Shown here in pieces: positions 24,108 through 30,970 of a stretch of DNA of 31,016 nucleotides. The stretch is from NCBI RefSeq assembly GCF_052088025.1, contig NZ_JBQCYD010000027.1, positions 1 through 31,016 of the forward strand. Direction: 5' to 3'. A program made the position numbers and the translations under genes. The notes under the pieces were generated by a model that saw nothing but the letters and a program-made list of their open reading frames with translations, had not been told where the DNA came from and searched no databases. Numbering within the stretch: the first letter of the stretch is position 1; each line of letters starts with the position of its first letter. This stretch comes from Anaeromonas sp052088025. Its GTDB lineage: Bacteria > Bacillota > Clostridia > Tissierellales > SIT17.

Positions 24108-24380
24108 ATGTATGTTCATATTGGAGGAGATTATGTAATACCTTCATCAGAAATTATCAGTATAATAGATGTTGATTCAATGATTTCAAAAGATACTAGA
24201 AACTTTATCAGAGTATGTAAAGAAGAAGGTTTTTTAGTAAATATATCAGATAAAAAGATAAAAACTTTTGTTATAACTGAAAAAAGTATAAAAACTAAAG
24301 GAAATATTAAAAATGCGACTCAGAGTATAGTCTATTGTACAAACATAAAATCAACTACGCTTTATAAAAGAAGTGAATAA
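24108..24380 (+). CDS. remB: Extracellular matrix regulator RemB (YaaB, DUF370-like)
   Basis: The 90-residue protein begins MYVHIGGDYVIPSSEIISI, the signature of the RemB/YaaB family, which sits between recF and gyrB in Bacilli and Clostridia. In Bacillus subtilis it promotes matrix gene expression with RemA. The sequence is complete, with SMISKDTRNFI in the middle. Ribosome site AAAGGATG. It lies 23 bases after recF and 22 before gyrB, so it is likely co-transcribed. Confidence 0.9.
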   Translation: MYVHIGGDYVIPSSEIISIIDVDSMISKDTRNFIRVCKEEGFLVNISDKKIKTFVITEKSIKTKGNIKNATQSIVYCTNIKSTTLYKRSE

Positions 24381-24402
24381 ACTAAAGAACGGAGGAAAAT
24401 AA

Positions 24403-26322
24403 ATGGCGGTAAATAAGAATGACAGAAGTTATGGTGCTGAACAAATTCAAGTGCTAGAAGGATTAGATCCAGTTAGAAAAAGACCAGGGATGTATATAGG
24501 CAGCACAGGACCTAAAGGTTTACATCACCTAGTATATGAAGTAGTAGATAATAGTATAGATGAGGCCTTAGCTGGAGTATGTGATACTATAGAAGTTATA
24601 TTAAATGCTAATGGATCAGTTACAGTCAGTGATAATGGTAGTGGTATACCAGTAGATATTCATCCTAAAACAGGAAAATCAACAGTTGAAACTGTTTTAA
24701 CTGTATTACATGCCGGAGGTAAATTTGATAATGGTGCATATAAGGTATCAGGAGGTCTACATGGTGTTGGGGTATCTGTAGTTAATGCATTATCAGAGTA
24801 TTTAAAAGTAGAGGTAAAAAGAAATGGTAATTTATACTTTCAAGAATTTAAAAGAGGTGTACCAGTATCTGATTTAAAAATTATTGATAAGGCTAAAGGA
24901 ACAGGAACTAGTATTACATTCATGCCTGATAGTGAAATATTTGAAGAAATAGATTTTAAATATGAGACTTTAGAATATAGATTAATGGAAATGGCTTTTT
25001 TAAATAAAGGTATATCTATAACCATTGAAGATAAGATAAATGATAAAAAGAAAGAATTTCATTACGAAGGTGGAATAAGAGCATTTGTAAAACATTTAAA
25101 TAGAAATAGGAATCCTATTCATAATAAAGAAATATATTATGAGGGAGAAAAAGAAGGTTCTACTGTAGAAATAGCTATTCAATACACAGATAGCTATAGT
25201 GAAAATATATTTGCATTTGCAAATAATATAAACACACAAGAAGGTGGAACACATTTAAGTGGTCTTAAATCTGCACTTACAAGAACAGTAAATGATTATG
25301 CTAGACGAAATAATATATTAAAAGAAAAAGATAATAATTTAAGTGGTGAAGATATAAGAGAAGGTATTACCACAGTGTTATCAGTAAAACTTTCAGATCC
25401 ACAATTTGAAGGTCAAACCAAAACAAAACTTGGTAACAGTGAAATGAGAGGTATAGTTGATAATATTGTAAGTACTGCTATGGATAATTTCTTAGAAGAA
25501 AATCCAAAAGAAGCTAAAATAATAGTAGGAAAATCACTTAGTGCCTCACGTGCTCGTGAAGCTGCAAGAAAAGCACGTGATCTTACCCGTAGAAAAAGTG
25601 TGTTAGAAAGTTCTGCTTTACCTGGAAAACTTGCTGATTGCTCTGAAAAAGATGCATCTCTTTCAGAAATTTTTATAGTCGAGGGAGATTCTGCTGGAGG
25701 TTCTGCAAAGCAGGGAAGAGATAGAAGAACACAAGCAATACTTCCATTAAAAGGTAAAATAATGAATGTAGAAAAAGCAAGACTTGATAAAATATTAAAT
25801 TTTGCTGAAATTAAAGCTATGATTACTGCATTTGGTGCTAGTATTGGTGAAGATTTTGATATATCAAATTTAAGATACCATAAAATAGTTATAATGACCG
25901 ATGCCGATGTAGATGGTGCTCACATTAGAACATTGATATTGACATTTTTATACAGATATATGAAGCCACTAATAGAAAATGGATTTATATATATAGCACA
26001 ACCACCTTTATATAAGGTTAAAGCAGGAAAACAAGAATACTATGCTTATACAGATGAGGAATTAGATAAAATATTAAGACAAGATCTTAAGGATATAAAA
26101 ATAAAACCATCAATTTCAAGATACAAAGGACTTGGTGAGATGGATCCAGAACAATTATGGGATACAACAATGGATCCAGAAAAAAGAATATTGCTTCAAG
26201 TAACTATAGACGATGCTGTAGCAGCAGATGAGATATTTACAACTCTTATGGGAGATAAGGTACAACCTAGAAGAGAGTTTATAGAAGAAAATGCAAGAAA
26301 AGTTAAGAATTTAGATATTTAA
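24403..26322 (+). CDS. gyrB: DNA gyrase subunit B
   Basis: GyrB is the ATPase half of gyrase. The 639-residue protein has the GHKL domain with EVVDNSIDEALAG (about 46-58), DNGSGIPVDIHPKTG and GGLHGVGVSVVNALSE, the transducer domain, then the TOPRIM part with EGDSAGGSAKQGRDRRTQA and DADVDGAHIRTLILTFLYR (metal ligands Glu and DxD). The end SRYKGLGEMDPEQLWDTTMDP is the conserved tail before PRREFIEENA. GGAGGAAAATAA precedes the ATG. It pairs with the intron-containing gyrA 28 bases downstream. Confidence 0.98.
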   Translation: MAVNKNDRSYGAEQIQVLEGLDPVRKRPGMYIGSTGPKGLHHLVYEVVDNSIDEALAGVCDTIEVILNANGSVTVSDNGSGIPVDIHPKTGKSTVETVLTVLHAGGKFDNGAYKVSGGLHGVGVSVVNALSEYLKVEVKRNGNLYFQEFKRGVPVSDLKIIDKAKGTGTSITFMPDSEIFEEIDFKYETLEYRLMEMAFLNKGISITIEDKINDKKKEFHYEGGIRAFVKHLNRNRNPIHNKEIYYEGEKEGSTVEIAIQYTDSYSENIFAFANNINTQEGGTHLSGLKSALTRTVNDYARRNNILKEKDNNLSGEDIREGITTVLSVKLSDPQFEGQTKTKLGNSEMRGIVDNIVSTAMDNFLEENPKEAKIIVGKSLSASRAREAARKARDLTRRKSVLESSALPGKLADCSEKDASLSEIFIVEGDSAGGSAKQGRDRRTQAILPLKGKIMNVEKARLDKILNFAEIKAMITAFGASIGEDFDISNLRYHKIVIMTDADVDGAHIRTLILTFLYRYMKPLIENGFIYIAQPPLYKVKAGKQEYYAYTDEELDKILRQDLKDIKIKPSISRYKGLGEMDPEQLWDTTMDPEKRILLQVTIDDAVAADEIFTTLMGDKVQPRREFIEENARKVKNLDI

Positions 26323-26350
26323 TTATTGTTTAAAAGGAGGAATATTATAA

Positions 26351-26575
26351 ATGGTTGAAGAGAATAAAAATATTGTACCAATTGATATTGAACAAGAAAT
26401 GAAAACATCATATCTTGATTATGCTATGAGTGTTATAGTATCACGTGCATTACCTGATGTACGTGATGGTCTAAAACCAGTTCATAGAAGAATAATTTAT
26501 TCTATGAATGGACTTGGTTTAGTACCAGAGAAACCTCATAAAAAATCAGCACGTATAGTGGGAGACGTATTGGGT
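26351..26575 (+). CDS. gyrA: DNA gyrase subunit A, exon 1 (residues 1-75)
   Basis: Gyrase A binds, breaks and rejoins DNA. Exon 1 encodes 75 residues, including IDIEQEMKTSYLDYAMSVIV, RALPDVRDGLKPVHRRIIY and ARIVGDVLG, the start of the breakage-reunion domain. AGGAGG about ten bases upstream serves the ATG. The exon ends at T26575, the last base of a Gly codon, exactly where the protein family continues with KYHPHGDSAVY. Read without splicing, the frame continues through 12 unrelated residues (KICRPISTLQKK) to a TAG at 26612-26614, giving an 87-residue dead-end product. Joined to exon 2 (26843-29077), the mature protein has 819 residues, normal for GyrA. The junction falls at the N-terminal side of the quinolone-resistance-determining region. 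Confidence 0.95.
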
Positions 26576-26842
26576 AAAATTTGCCGTCCTATTTCAACAC
26601 TACAGAAGAAATAGGATTATAAGTGGGCAAAATCGGTGAACCCTGAAATGGGAATACCGAGGTAACTAGGAATACCACCTAGAACCGTAACGCATAGGAA
26701 TTGAGCATCAGAAGGAAGCAATAATATTCCCACGAGTGTCCGCAACTTTGTAGTATGAAAATGAGATTAAAATATATGCTGAGCTATAGCAAAAAAAAGC
26801 TATAGAATTATAGGATAAAAAGCCTATAAGATAACAAAACTG
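26576..26842 (+). ncRNA. Minimal group I self-splicing intron (267 nt) in gyrA
   Basis: By hand I find these helices. P1: exon GGU plus AA pairs with UUGCC (26581-26585) with a U.G pair at the 5' splice site (U26575, G26583). P2: 26588-26595 with 26608-26615, 8 bp. P3 (tentative): GUGGGC 26623-26628 with GUCCGC 26738-26743. P4: UCGGU 26633-26637 with ACCGA 26656-26660. P5: CCC 26641-26643 with GGG 26650-26652. P6: GGU 26661-26663 with ACC 26684-26686. P6a: CUAGG 26666-26670 with CCUAG 26678-26682. P7: GCAUA 26692-26696 with UAUGC 26775-26779. P7.1-like: GGAAU 26697-26701 with AUUCC 26726-26730. P9: CUAUAGC 26784-26790 with GCUAUAG 26799-26805. P9.1: UUAUAGG 26808-26814 with CCUAUAA 26823-26829. 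P9.0: AG 26782-26783 with CU 26840-26841. The last base is G26842, and P10 pairs exon-2 AAAU (26843-26846) with AUUU (26579-26582). P8 is not clear. Extra pairing between P7 and P3, and CUGA after P7, suggest subgroup IA. No endonuclease reading frame is present. Confidence 0.92.
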
Positions 26843-29077
26843 AAATACCACCCACATGGAGATAGTGCTGTATATTATGCAATGGTAAGACTTGCTCAAA
26901 ATTTCTCTACAAGATATCCACTTGTAGATGGACATGGTAATTTTGGATCGGTGGATGGAGATGGCGCGGCTGCAATGCGTTACACTGAAGCTAAAATGAG
27001 CAAGATTACAAATGAAATGCTTAGGGATATAGGAAAAAATACAATTGACTATAAACCTAACTTTGACGAGGAATTAGAAGAACCAATAGTACTTCCAAGT
27101 AGATTTCCTAATTTACTAGTAAATGGTACAAATGGTATAGCTGTAGGTATGGCAACAAGTATACCTCCACATAATTTAAATGAGGTTATTGATGCAGTAG
27201 TGATGCTAATTGATAATCCTGAAGCAGAACTTAAAGATTTAATGACTAAAATAAAAGGACCTGATTTTCCTACAGGAGCAACAATTACAGGAAAGGAAGC
27301 AATAAAAGAAGCATATAGAACCGGTAGAGGTAAAGTGAAAGTACGTGCTAAAACTACCATAGAACCAATGAAAAATAATAAGAATAGAATACTTGTAACA
27401 GAAATACCTTATCAAGTAAATAAGGCAAGATTAATAGAAAAGATAGCTCATTTAGTAAGAGATAAAAAGCTTGAAGGCATATCAGATTTAAGAGATGAGT
27501 CAGATAGAAATGGTATGAGGATTGTAATAGAGTTAAAAAGAGATGCAAATCCAAATATTGTATTAAACAATCTCTATAAACATACTCAAATGCAAGATAC
27601 TTATAGTTTAATAATGATAGCACTAGTAAATAATGAACCTAAAGTTCTTACTTTAAAAGAAATATTAGAACATTATTTAGAACATCAAAGAGAAGTTATA
27701 ACTAGAAGAACTCAATATGAATTAGATAAAGCACAAGCACGTGCACATATTTTAGAAGGAATTAAAATAGCACTTGACCATATTGATGAAGTAATAAAAT
27801 TAATAAGAGCAAGTAAAAACGGACCTGAAGCAAAAGAAGGATTAATAAGCAAGTTTGGTTTATCTGAAATTCAAGCTCAAGCTATATTAGATATGAGACT
27901 TCAAAAGCTTACAGGACTTGAACGCGATAAAATAGATGAAGAATATAGTGCTTTAATAAAAGAAATAAATAGATTGACTGAAATTCTAGCAAATGAAAGA
28001 TTAATATATAAAATAGTAAAAGATGAAATAATAGAAATAAGAGATAAATATGGTGATGAAAGAAGAACAGAGATTGTAAATTCTGTTGATGAAATTAATA
28101 TTGCAGATATGATAGAAGAAGAAAACATAGTAATAACACTCACTCATTTTGGATATATTAAAAGATTACCAGAAGACACATATAAAATTCAACATAGAGG
28201 TGGAAGAGGAGTTACAGGACTTACCACACGTGATGAAGATTTTGTAGAAGATATGATAATAACATCTACCCATGACAATCTTTTATTCTTTACAAGTAAG
28301 GGGAAAGTATACACTTTAAAAGCTTTTCAAATTCCAGAAGCAAAAAGACAAGCTAAAGGAACTGCTGTGGTAAACCTTCTTCAGTTAGAAGCAGGAGAAA
28401 CTATAAAAGCTATAATTCCAATAAAAGAATTTAAAGAGGAAAATTATCTTATATTCTCTACACAAAAAGGTTTAGTTAAAAAGACTAATATAACTCAATT
28501 TGAATCTATAAGAAAAAGTGGACTCATAGCAATAAACCTAAAAGATGGTGATGAACTTATATCAGTTAAAAAGACTAATGGAGAAAGTGATATAATAGTT
28601 ACTACTATATTTGGTATGTCTATAAGATTTAATGAAAAAGATGTACGTGATATGGGAAGAGGTGCTATGGGAGTTAAAGCTATAAATTTAAATAGATCAG
28701 ATAAAGTTATATCTATGAATCTTGTAGAAGAAGGAACAGATTTACTTGTAATAAGTGAACAAGGATTTGGTAAAAGAACAAATTTAGATGAATATAGAAC
28801 TCAAACTAGAGGCGGTAAAGGTATAAAGACTTATAATATAAAAGCTCACACTGGTGATTTAATAGGTGCTAGAGTAGTAAATAAAGAAGATGAGATAATG
28901 ATAATAAGCTATTTAGGTATAATAATTAGACTTAACATAGCAGGAATATCTCAAATGGGAAGAACTACCCAAGGAGTTAAAATAATGAAGGTTGGTAAAG
29001 ACGATAGAGTCGTATCTATAGCCAAGGTAATGAATGAAGAAGAAATGGAAAAAATAGAAGAAACAGAAGAATCTTAA
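26843..29077 (+). CDS. gyrA: DNA gyrase subunit A, exon 2 (residues 76-819)
   Basis: Exon 2 begins KYHPHGDSAVYYAMVRLAQ and restores the GyrA reading frame. Catalytic Tyr122 lies in AAAMRYTEAKM. The core continues with SRFPNLLVNGTNGIAVGMAT and the coiled tower (RRTQYELDKAQARAHILEG, KFGLSEIQAQAILDMRLQKLTGLERDKI). The C-terminal beta-pinwheel shows repeated GYIKRLP, GLVKKTN, FGKRTNLDEY and GIIIRLN motifs and a GyrA box (QHRGGRGVTGL). An in-frame ATG at 26882 opens the longest uninterrupted reading frame and would be picked up by an automatic annotator, but it lacks a good ribosome site and would lose HPHGD; it is not the real start. In E. coli numbering position 83 is Ser and position 87 is Tyr rather than the usual Asp/Glu. 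A terminator follows at 29107-29145. Confidence 0.95.
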   Translation, partial: KYHPHGDSAVYYAMVRLAQNFSTRYPLVDGHGNFGSVDGDGAAAMRYTEAKMSKITNEMLRDIGKNTIDYKPNFDEELEEPIVLPSRFPNLLVNGTNGIAVGMATSIPPHNLNEVIDAVVMLIDNPEAELKDLMTKIKGPDFPTGATITGKEAIKEAYRTGRGKVKVRAKTTIEPMKNNKNRILVTEIPYQVNKARLIEKIAHLVRDKKLEGISDLRDESDRNGMRIVIELKRDANPNIVLNNLYKHTQMQDTYSLIMIALVNNEPKVLTLKEILEHYLEHQREVITRRTQYELDKAQARAHILEGIKIALDHIDEVIKLIRASKNGPEAKEGLISKFGLSEIQAQAILDMRLQKLTGLERDKIDEEYSALIKEINRLTEILANERLIYKIVKDEIIEIRDKYGDERRTEIVNSVDEINIADMIEEENIVITLTHFGYIKRLPEDTYKIQHRGGRGVTGLTTRDEDFVEDMIITSTHDNLLFFTSKGKVYTLKAFQIPEAKRQAKGTAVVNLLQLEAGETIKAIIPIKEFKEENYLIFSTQKGLVKKTNITQFESIRKSGLIAINLKDGDELISVKKTNGESDIIVTTIFGMSIRFNEKDVRDMGRGAMGVKAINLNRSDKVISMNLVEEGTDLLVISEQGFGKRTNLDEYRTQTRGGKGIKTYNIKAHTGDLIGARVVNKEDEIMIISYLGIIIRLNIAGISQMGRTTQGVKIMKVGKDDRVVSIAKVMNEEEMEKIEETEES

Positions 29078-29083
29078 ATTAAA

Positions 29084-29108
29084 GTTTAAATTTTAAAAAA
29101 CAGGGTAA
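29084..29108 (+). promoter_or_regulatory. Candidate SigB-dependent promoter of rsbV-rsbW-sigB
   Basis: GTTTAA (29084-29089), 13-base spacer, GGGTAA (29103-29108). The SigB consensus in Bacillus is GTTTAA-N12-14-GGGTAT, so only the last base differs. It lies upstream of rsbV, where autoregulation is expected. The -10 touches the left arm of the gyrA terminator. Confidence 0.7.
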
Positions 29109-29145
29109 AAGGGTAAGGCGAGTTGAAAATTCGCTTTATCCTTTT
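29107..29145 (+). terminator. gyrA terminator
   Basis: Arms 29107-29121 and 29131-29145 give 15 pairs including two G.U pairs around a nine-base loop, with a T-run at the 3' side. It separates gyrA from the sigB operon. Confidence 0.85.
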
Positions 29146-29188
29146 TATAATGGGAGTAGAGGATAAAAATATTGGAGGAGGAGTTAGC

Positions 29189-29509
29189 ATGGCGTTAAAC
29201 GTAGACAAAAAATATAATGATGAAAAAAAAACATGGATATTAAAACCAAAAGGTGAGATAGATATATATACAGCTCCTAAATTTAAAGAAATATTATTAG
29301 AGGTTATAGAATCTAAAGAAAGTGACATAATAATAGATGGAGAAGATTTAGAGTATATAGATTCTACAGGACTTGGTGTTTTAATAAGTGGTCTAAAAAA
29401 ATTAAAAGAAACAGATAAAAATATAATAATAATCAATTTACGCCCTAATATAGTCAAATTATTTGAAATAACTGGCTTAAATAAAGTTTTCGTAGTTAAG
29501 GGGGTGTAA
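29189..29509 (+). CDS. rsbV: Anti-sigma factor antagonist RsbV (STAS domain)
   Basis: RsbV binds the kinase RsbW and frees sigma-B when unphosphorylated. The 106-residue STAS protein has LKPKGEIDIYTAPKFKEIL at the start and LEYIDSTGLGVLISGLKKLKE, with phosphorylatable Ser59 in DSTGLG. I start at ATG 29189, served by GGAGGAGG (29174-29183); an earlier in-frame start at 29123 lies inside the gyrA terminator and is not credible. It is followed by rsbW with a two-base gap. Spores use a similar SpoIIAA, but the sigma factor in this cluster is of the SigB type. Confidence 0.9.
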   Translation: MALNVDKKYNDEKKTWILKPKGEIDIYTAPKFKEILLEVIESKESDIIIDGEDLEYIDSTGLGVLISGLKKLKETDKNIIIINLRPNIVKLFEITGLNKVFVVKGV

Positions 29510-29511
29510 GA

Positions 29512-29958
29512 GTGGAAGATTTAAGATTTCATACAAAAGATAAAGAAAATGTAGACCATATAAAATTAAGTATGCCTAATAAAGCTGAATATGTAAGTTT
29601 GATAAGACTTACTGCATCTGCAATTGCAAATAGAATAGGATTTAATATTGATGAAATAGAAGATATTAAAGTTGCAATAGGAGAAGCATGTACCAATGCA
29701 ATAAGACATGGTTGTAAAAATATAAATGACACATACGATATAGAATTTTTTGCATATGATCATAAAATGGAAATAGAAATTAAGGATACAGGTAAAGAAA
29801 AAGCAAATATATGCATTAAAGAACCTAATACAGAAGATCTTAGAGAAGGTGGTTTAGGTCTATTTATAATTAAAACATTAATGGATGATGTAAAAATCAA
29901 AACCACAGAAGGTAAAGGTACAGTTATTCGTATGATGAAGACGATAGGGGTAGATTAA
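29512..29958 (+). CDS. rsbW: Serine-protein kinase / anti-sigma-B factor RsbW
   Basis: The 148-residue GHKL (HATPase) kinase holds sigma-B inactive and phosphorylates RsbV. ATP-site boxes are visible: N box GEACTNAIRHG (about 57-67; Glu58, Asn62), G1 EIKDTG (89-94) and G2 REGGLGLFIIKTLMD (111-125), with GKGTVIRM at the end. The start is GTG at 29512, after a GGGGGTG site partly in the rsbV end. It ends one base before sigB, so the three genes are translationally linked in the usual order. Confidence 0.92.
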   Translation: MEDLRFHTKDKENVDHIKLSMPNKAEYVSLIRLTASAIANRIGFNIDEIEDIKVAIGEACTNAIRHGCKNINDTYDIEFFAYDHKMEIEIKDTGKEKANICIKEPNTEDLREGGLGLFIIKTLMDDVKIKTTEGKGTVIRMMKTIGVD

Positions 29959-29959
29959 T

Positions 29960-30751
29960 ATGTCTAATAAAAATTCTGCCACAGAAACATATAATGGGGA
30001 TGAAGAAATAGATGCAAAAGAATTGTTTAGAATATATGCTGAAACCAATGATAAAGGTATAAGAGATGAATTAATAAGCAGACATATATATATAGCAGAA
30101 ATATTATCAAAAAAATATGCTAATAGAGGCATAGATTTTGATGATATATATCAAGTGGCTTGTTTAGGGTTAATTTATGCAATAGATAGATATGATTTAG
30201 AAAGAGGATATGAATTTTCAAGTTTTGCTACTCCAACCATAATAGGAGAAATAAAAAAATATTTTAGAGATAAAGGTTGGTCTATAAGAGTTCCAAGAAG
30301 GATACAAGAATTATCCAAGAAAATTAACAATGCTAAATTACTACTAAGTCAAGAACTTCAAAGAACCCCTACAGTAGCTGATATTGCAGAATATTTAAAT
30401 TCTACAGAAGAAGAAATATTAGAAACTATGGAAGCAAGTAAAGTTTATACTCCACATTCCCTAGATGCTTCTCTTGATTCAGATAGAGAAGATAAAGATG
30501 TAAGTTTAGCAGCATTAATAGGAGAAGAAGATAAGGATTTACTTTTAATAGAAAATAGAGACTTTTTATTAAATACAATTGAAAAGTTAAATGATATAGA
30601 AAAGAAAATAATAAAAGATAGATATTTTAATAGAAAAACTCAAATAGCAATAGCTGAAGAAATAGGTATGAGTCAAATGACAGTTTCAAGACTTGAAAAG
30701 AAGATAATTCAAAAATTTAGAAAAGAATTAAATAAAATATATTCAGAATAA
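29960..30751 (+). CDS. sigB: RNA polymerase sigma-B factor
   Basis: The 263-residue sigma factor has region 2 as DIYQVACLGLIYAIDRYDLERGYEFSSFATPTI then GEIKKYFRDKGWSIRVPRRIQEL, region 3 around RTPTVADIAEYLNSTEEEI, and the region 4 helix-turn-helix TQIAIAEEIGMSQMTVSRLEKKI. The KYFRDKGWSIRVPRR block is SigB-like and differs from the forespore SigF pattern, so general stress response rather than sporulation is the likely role. It is the third gene of rsbV-rsbW-sigB and has a SigB-type promoter upstream. I recall the same placement after gyrA in Clostridioides difficile. A hairpin terminator follows, then rRNA promoters. Confidence 0.92.
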   Translation: MSNKNSATETYNGDEEIDAKELFRIYAETNDKGIRDELISRHIYIAEILSKKYANRGIDFDDIYQVACLGLIYAIDRYDLERGYEFSSFATPTIIGEIKKYFRDKGWSIRVPRRIQELSKKINNAKLLLSQELQRTPTVADIAEYLNSTEEEILETMEASKVYTPHSLDASLDSDREDKDVSLAALIGEEDKDLLLIENRDFLLNTIEKLNDIEKKIIKDRYFNRKTQIAIAEEIGMSQMTVSRLEKKIIQKFRKELNKIYSE

Positions 30752-30757
30752 AACTAT

Positions 30758-30784
30758 AGGGGTTAACTATAATTCCCCTTTTTT
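30758..30784 (+). terminator. sigB operon terminator
   Basis: AGGGG (30758-30762) pairs with CCCCT (30775-30779) around a 12-base loop and is followed by a run of T. The stem is short but G/C-rich and correctly placed. Confidence 0.65.
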
Positions 30785-30795
30785 AATTTTTATAT

Positions 30796-30824
30796 TTGAC
30801 AAGTATATATTATTCTGTTATAGT
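30796..30824 (+). promoter_or_regulatory. Rightward rRNA promoter, distal (P1)
   Basis: -35 TTGACA (30796-30801), 17-base spacer, -10 TATAGT (30819-30824). A small hairpin, GTCGT (30832-30836) with ACGAC (30848-30852), follows, as on the left side. Confidence 0.9.
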
Positions 30825-30890
30825 AGTAAAAGTCGTCAGGGAAGCACACGACAATCAAAACTTTATATTGTCGATTCAACTTTTCTTTTT

Positions 30891-30918
30891 GTCATTCTGA
30901 GAGTAAACGAAGAATCTT
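30891..30918 (+). repeat. GTCATTCTGAG...GAAGAATCTT intergenic element
   Basis: GTCATTCTGAG (30891-30901), a short variable middle and CGAAGAATCTT (30908-30918) lie between the two rRNA promoters. I recall this sequence type as a short dispersed intergenic element of unknown function in many anaerobes. ATTCT and AGAAT can form a small stem. Identification is from memory and needs a search. Confidence 0.5.
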
Positions 30919-30941
30919 AAAAAAAGAATTTCAAAAAAAGG

Positions 30942-30970
30942 TTGACAAGCTTCAAAAAAACTGATATAGT
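30942..30970 (+). promoter_or_regulatory. Rightward rRNA promoter, proximal (P2)
   Basis: -35 TTGACA (30942-30947), 17-base spacer, -10 TATAGT (30965-30970); one base better in the -10 than the left copy. The leader then runs to the end of the window. Confidence 0.9.

Noticed and set aside
26576..26842. Group II intron, IStron or intein
   Set aside because: No GUGYG start, no domain V hairpin ending in AY, no transposase, and the insert is not an open frame, so an intein is excluded. The P4-P6/P7/P9 folds and the U...G ends fit group I.
26708..26935. Minus-strand 75-codon open frame crossing the intron, possibly a homing endonuclease
   Set aside because: It is short, hydrophobic, has no endonuclease motif and extends into exon 2; a chance frame.
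26351..29077. gyrA as a frameshifted or decayed pseudogene
   Set aside because: Both parts are full and conserved, the interruption is 267 bases rather than a small indel, and exact removal restores the GyrA motif and normal length. gyrA is essential and no other copy is visible here.
26882..29077. An independent gene starting at ATG 26882
   Set aside because: It begins in the middle of the GyrA catalytic domain without HPHGD and lacks a proper ribosome site.
29189..30751. spoIIAA-spoIIAB-sigF sporulation operon
   Set aside because: The region 2-3 block KYFRDKGWSIRVPRR is SigB-like and the upstream promoter fits SigB, so rsbV-rsbW-sigB is the better call.
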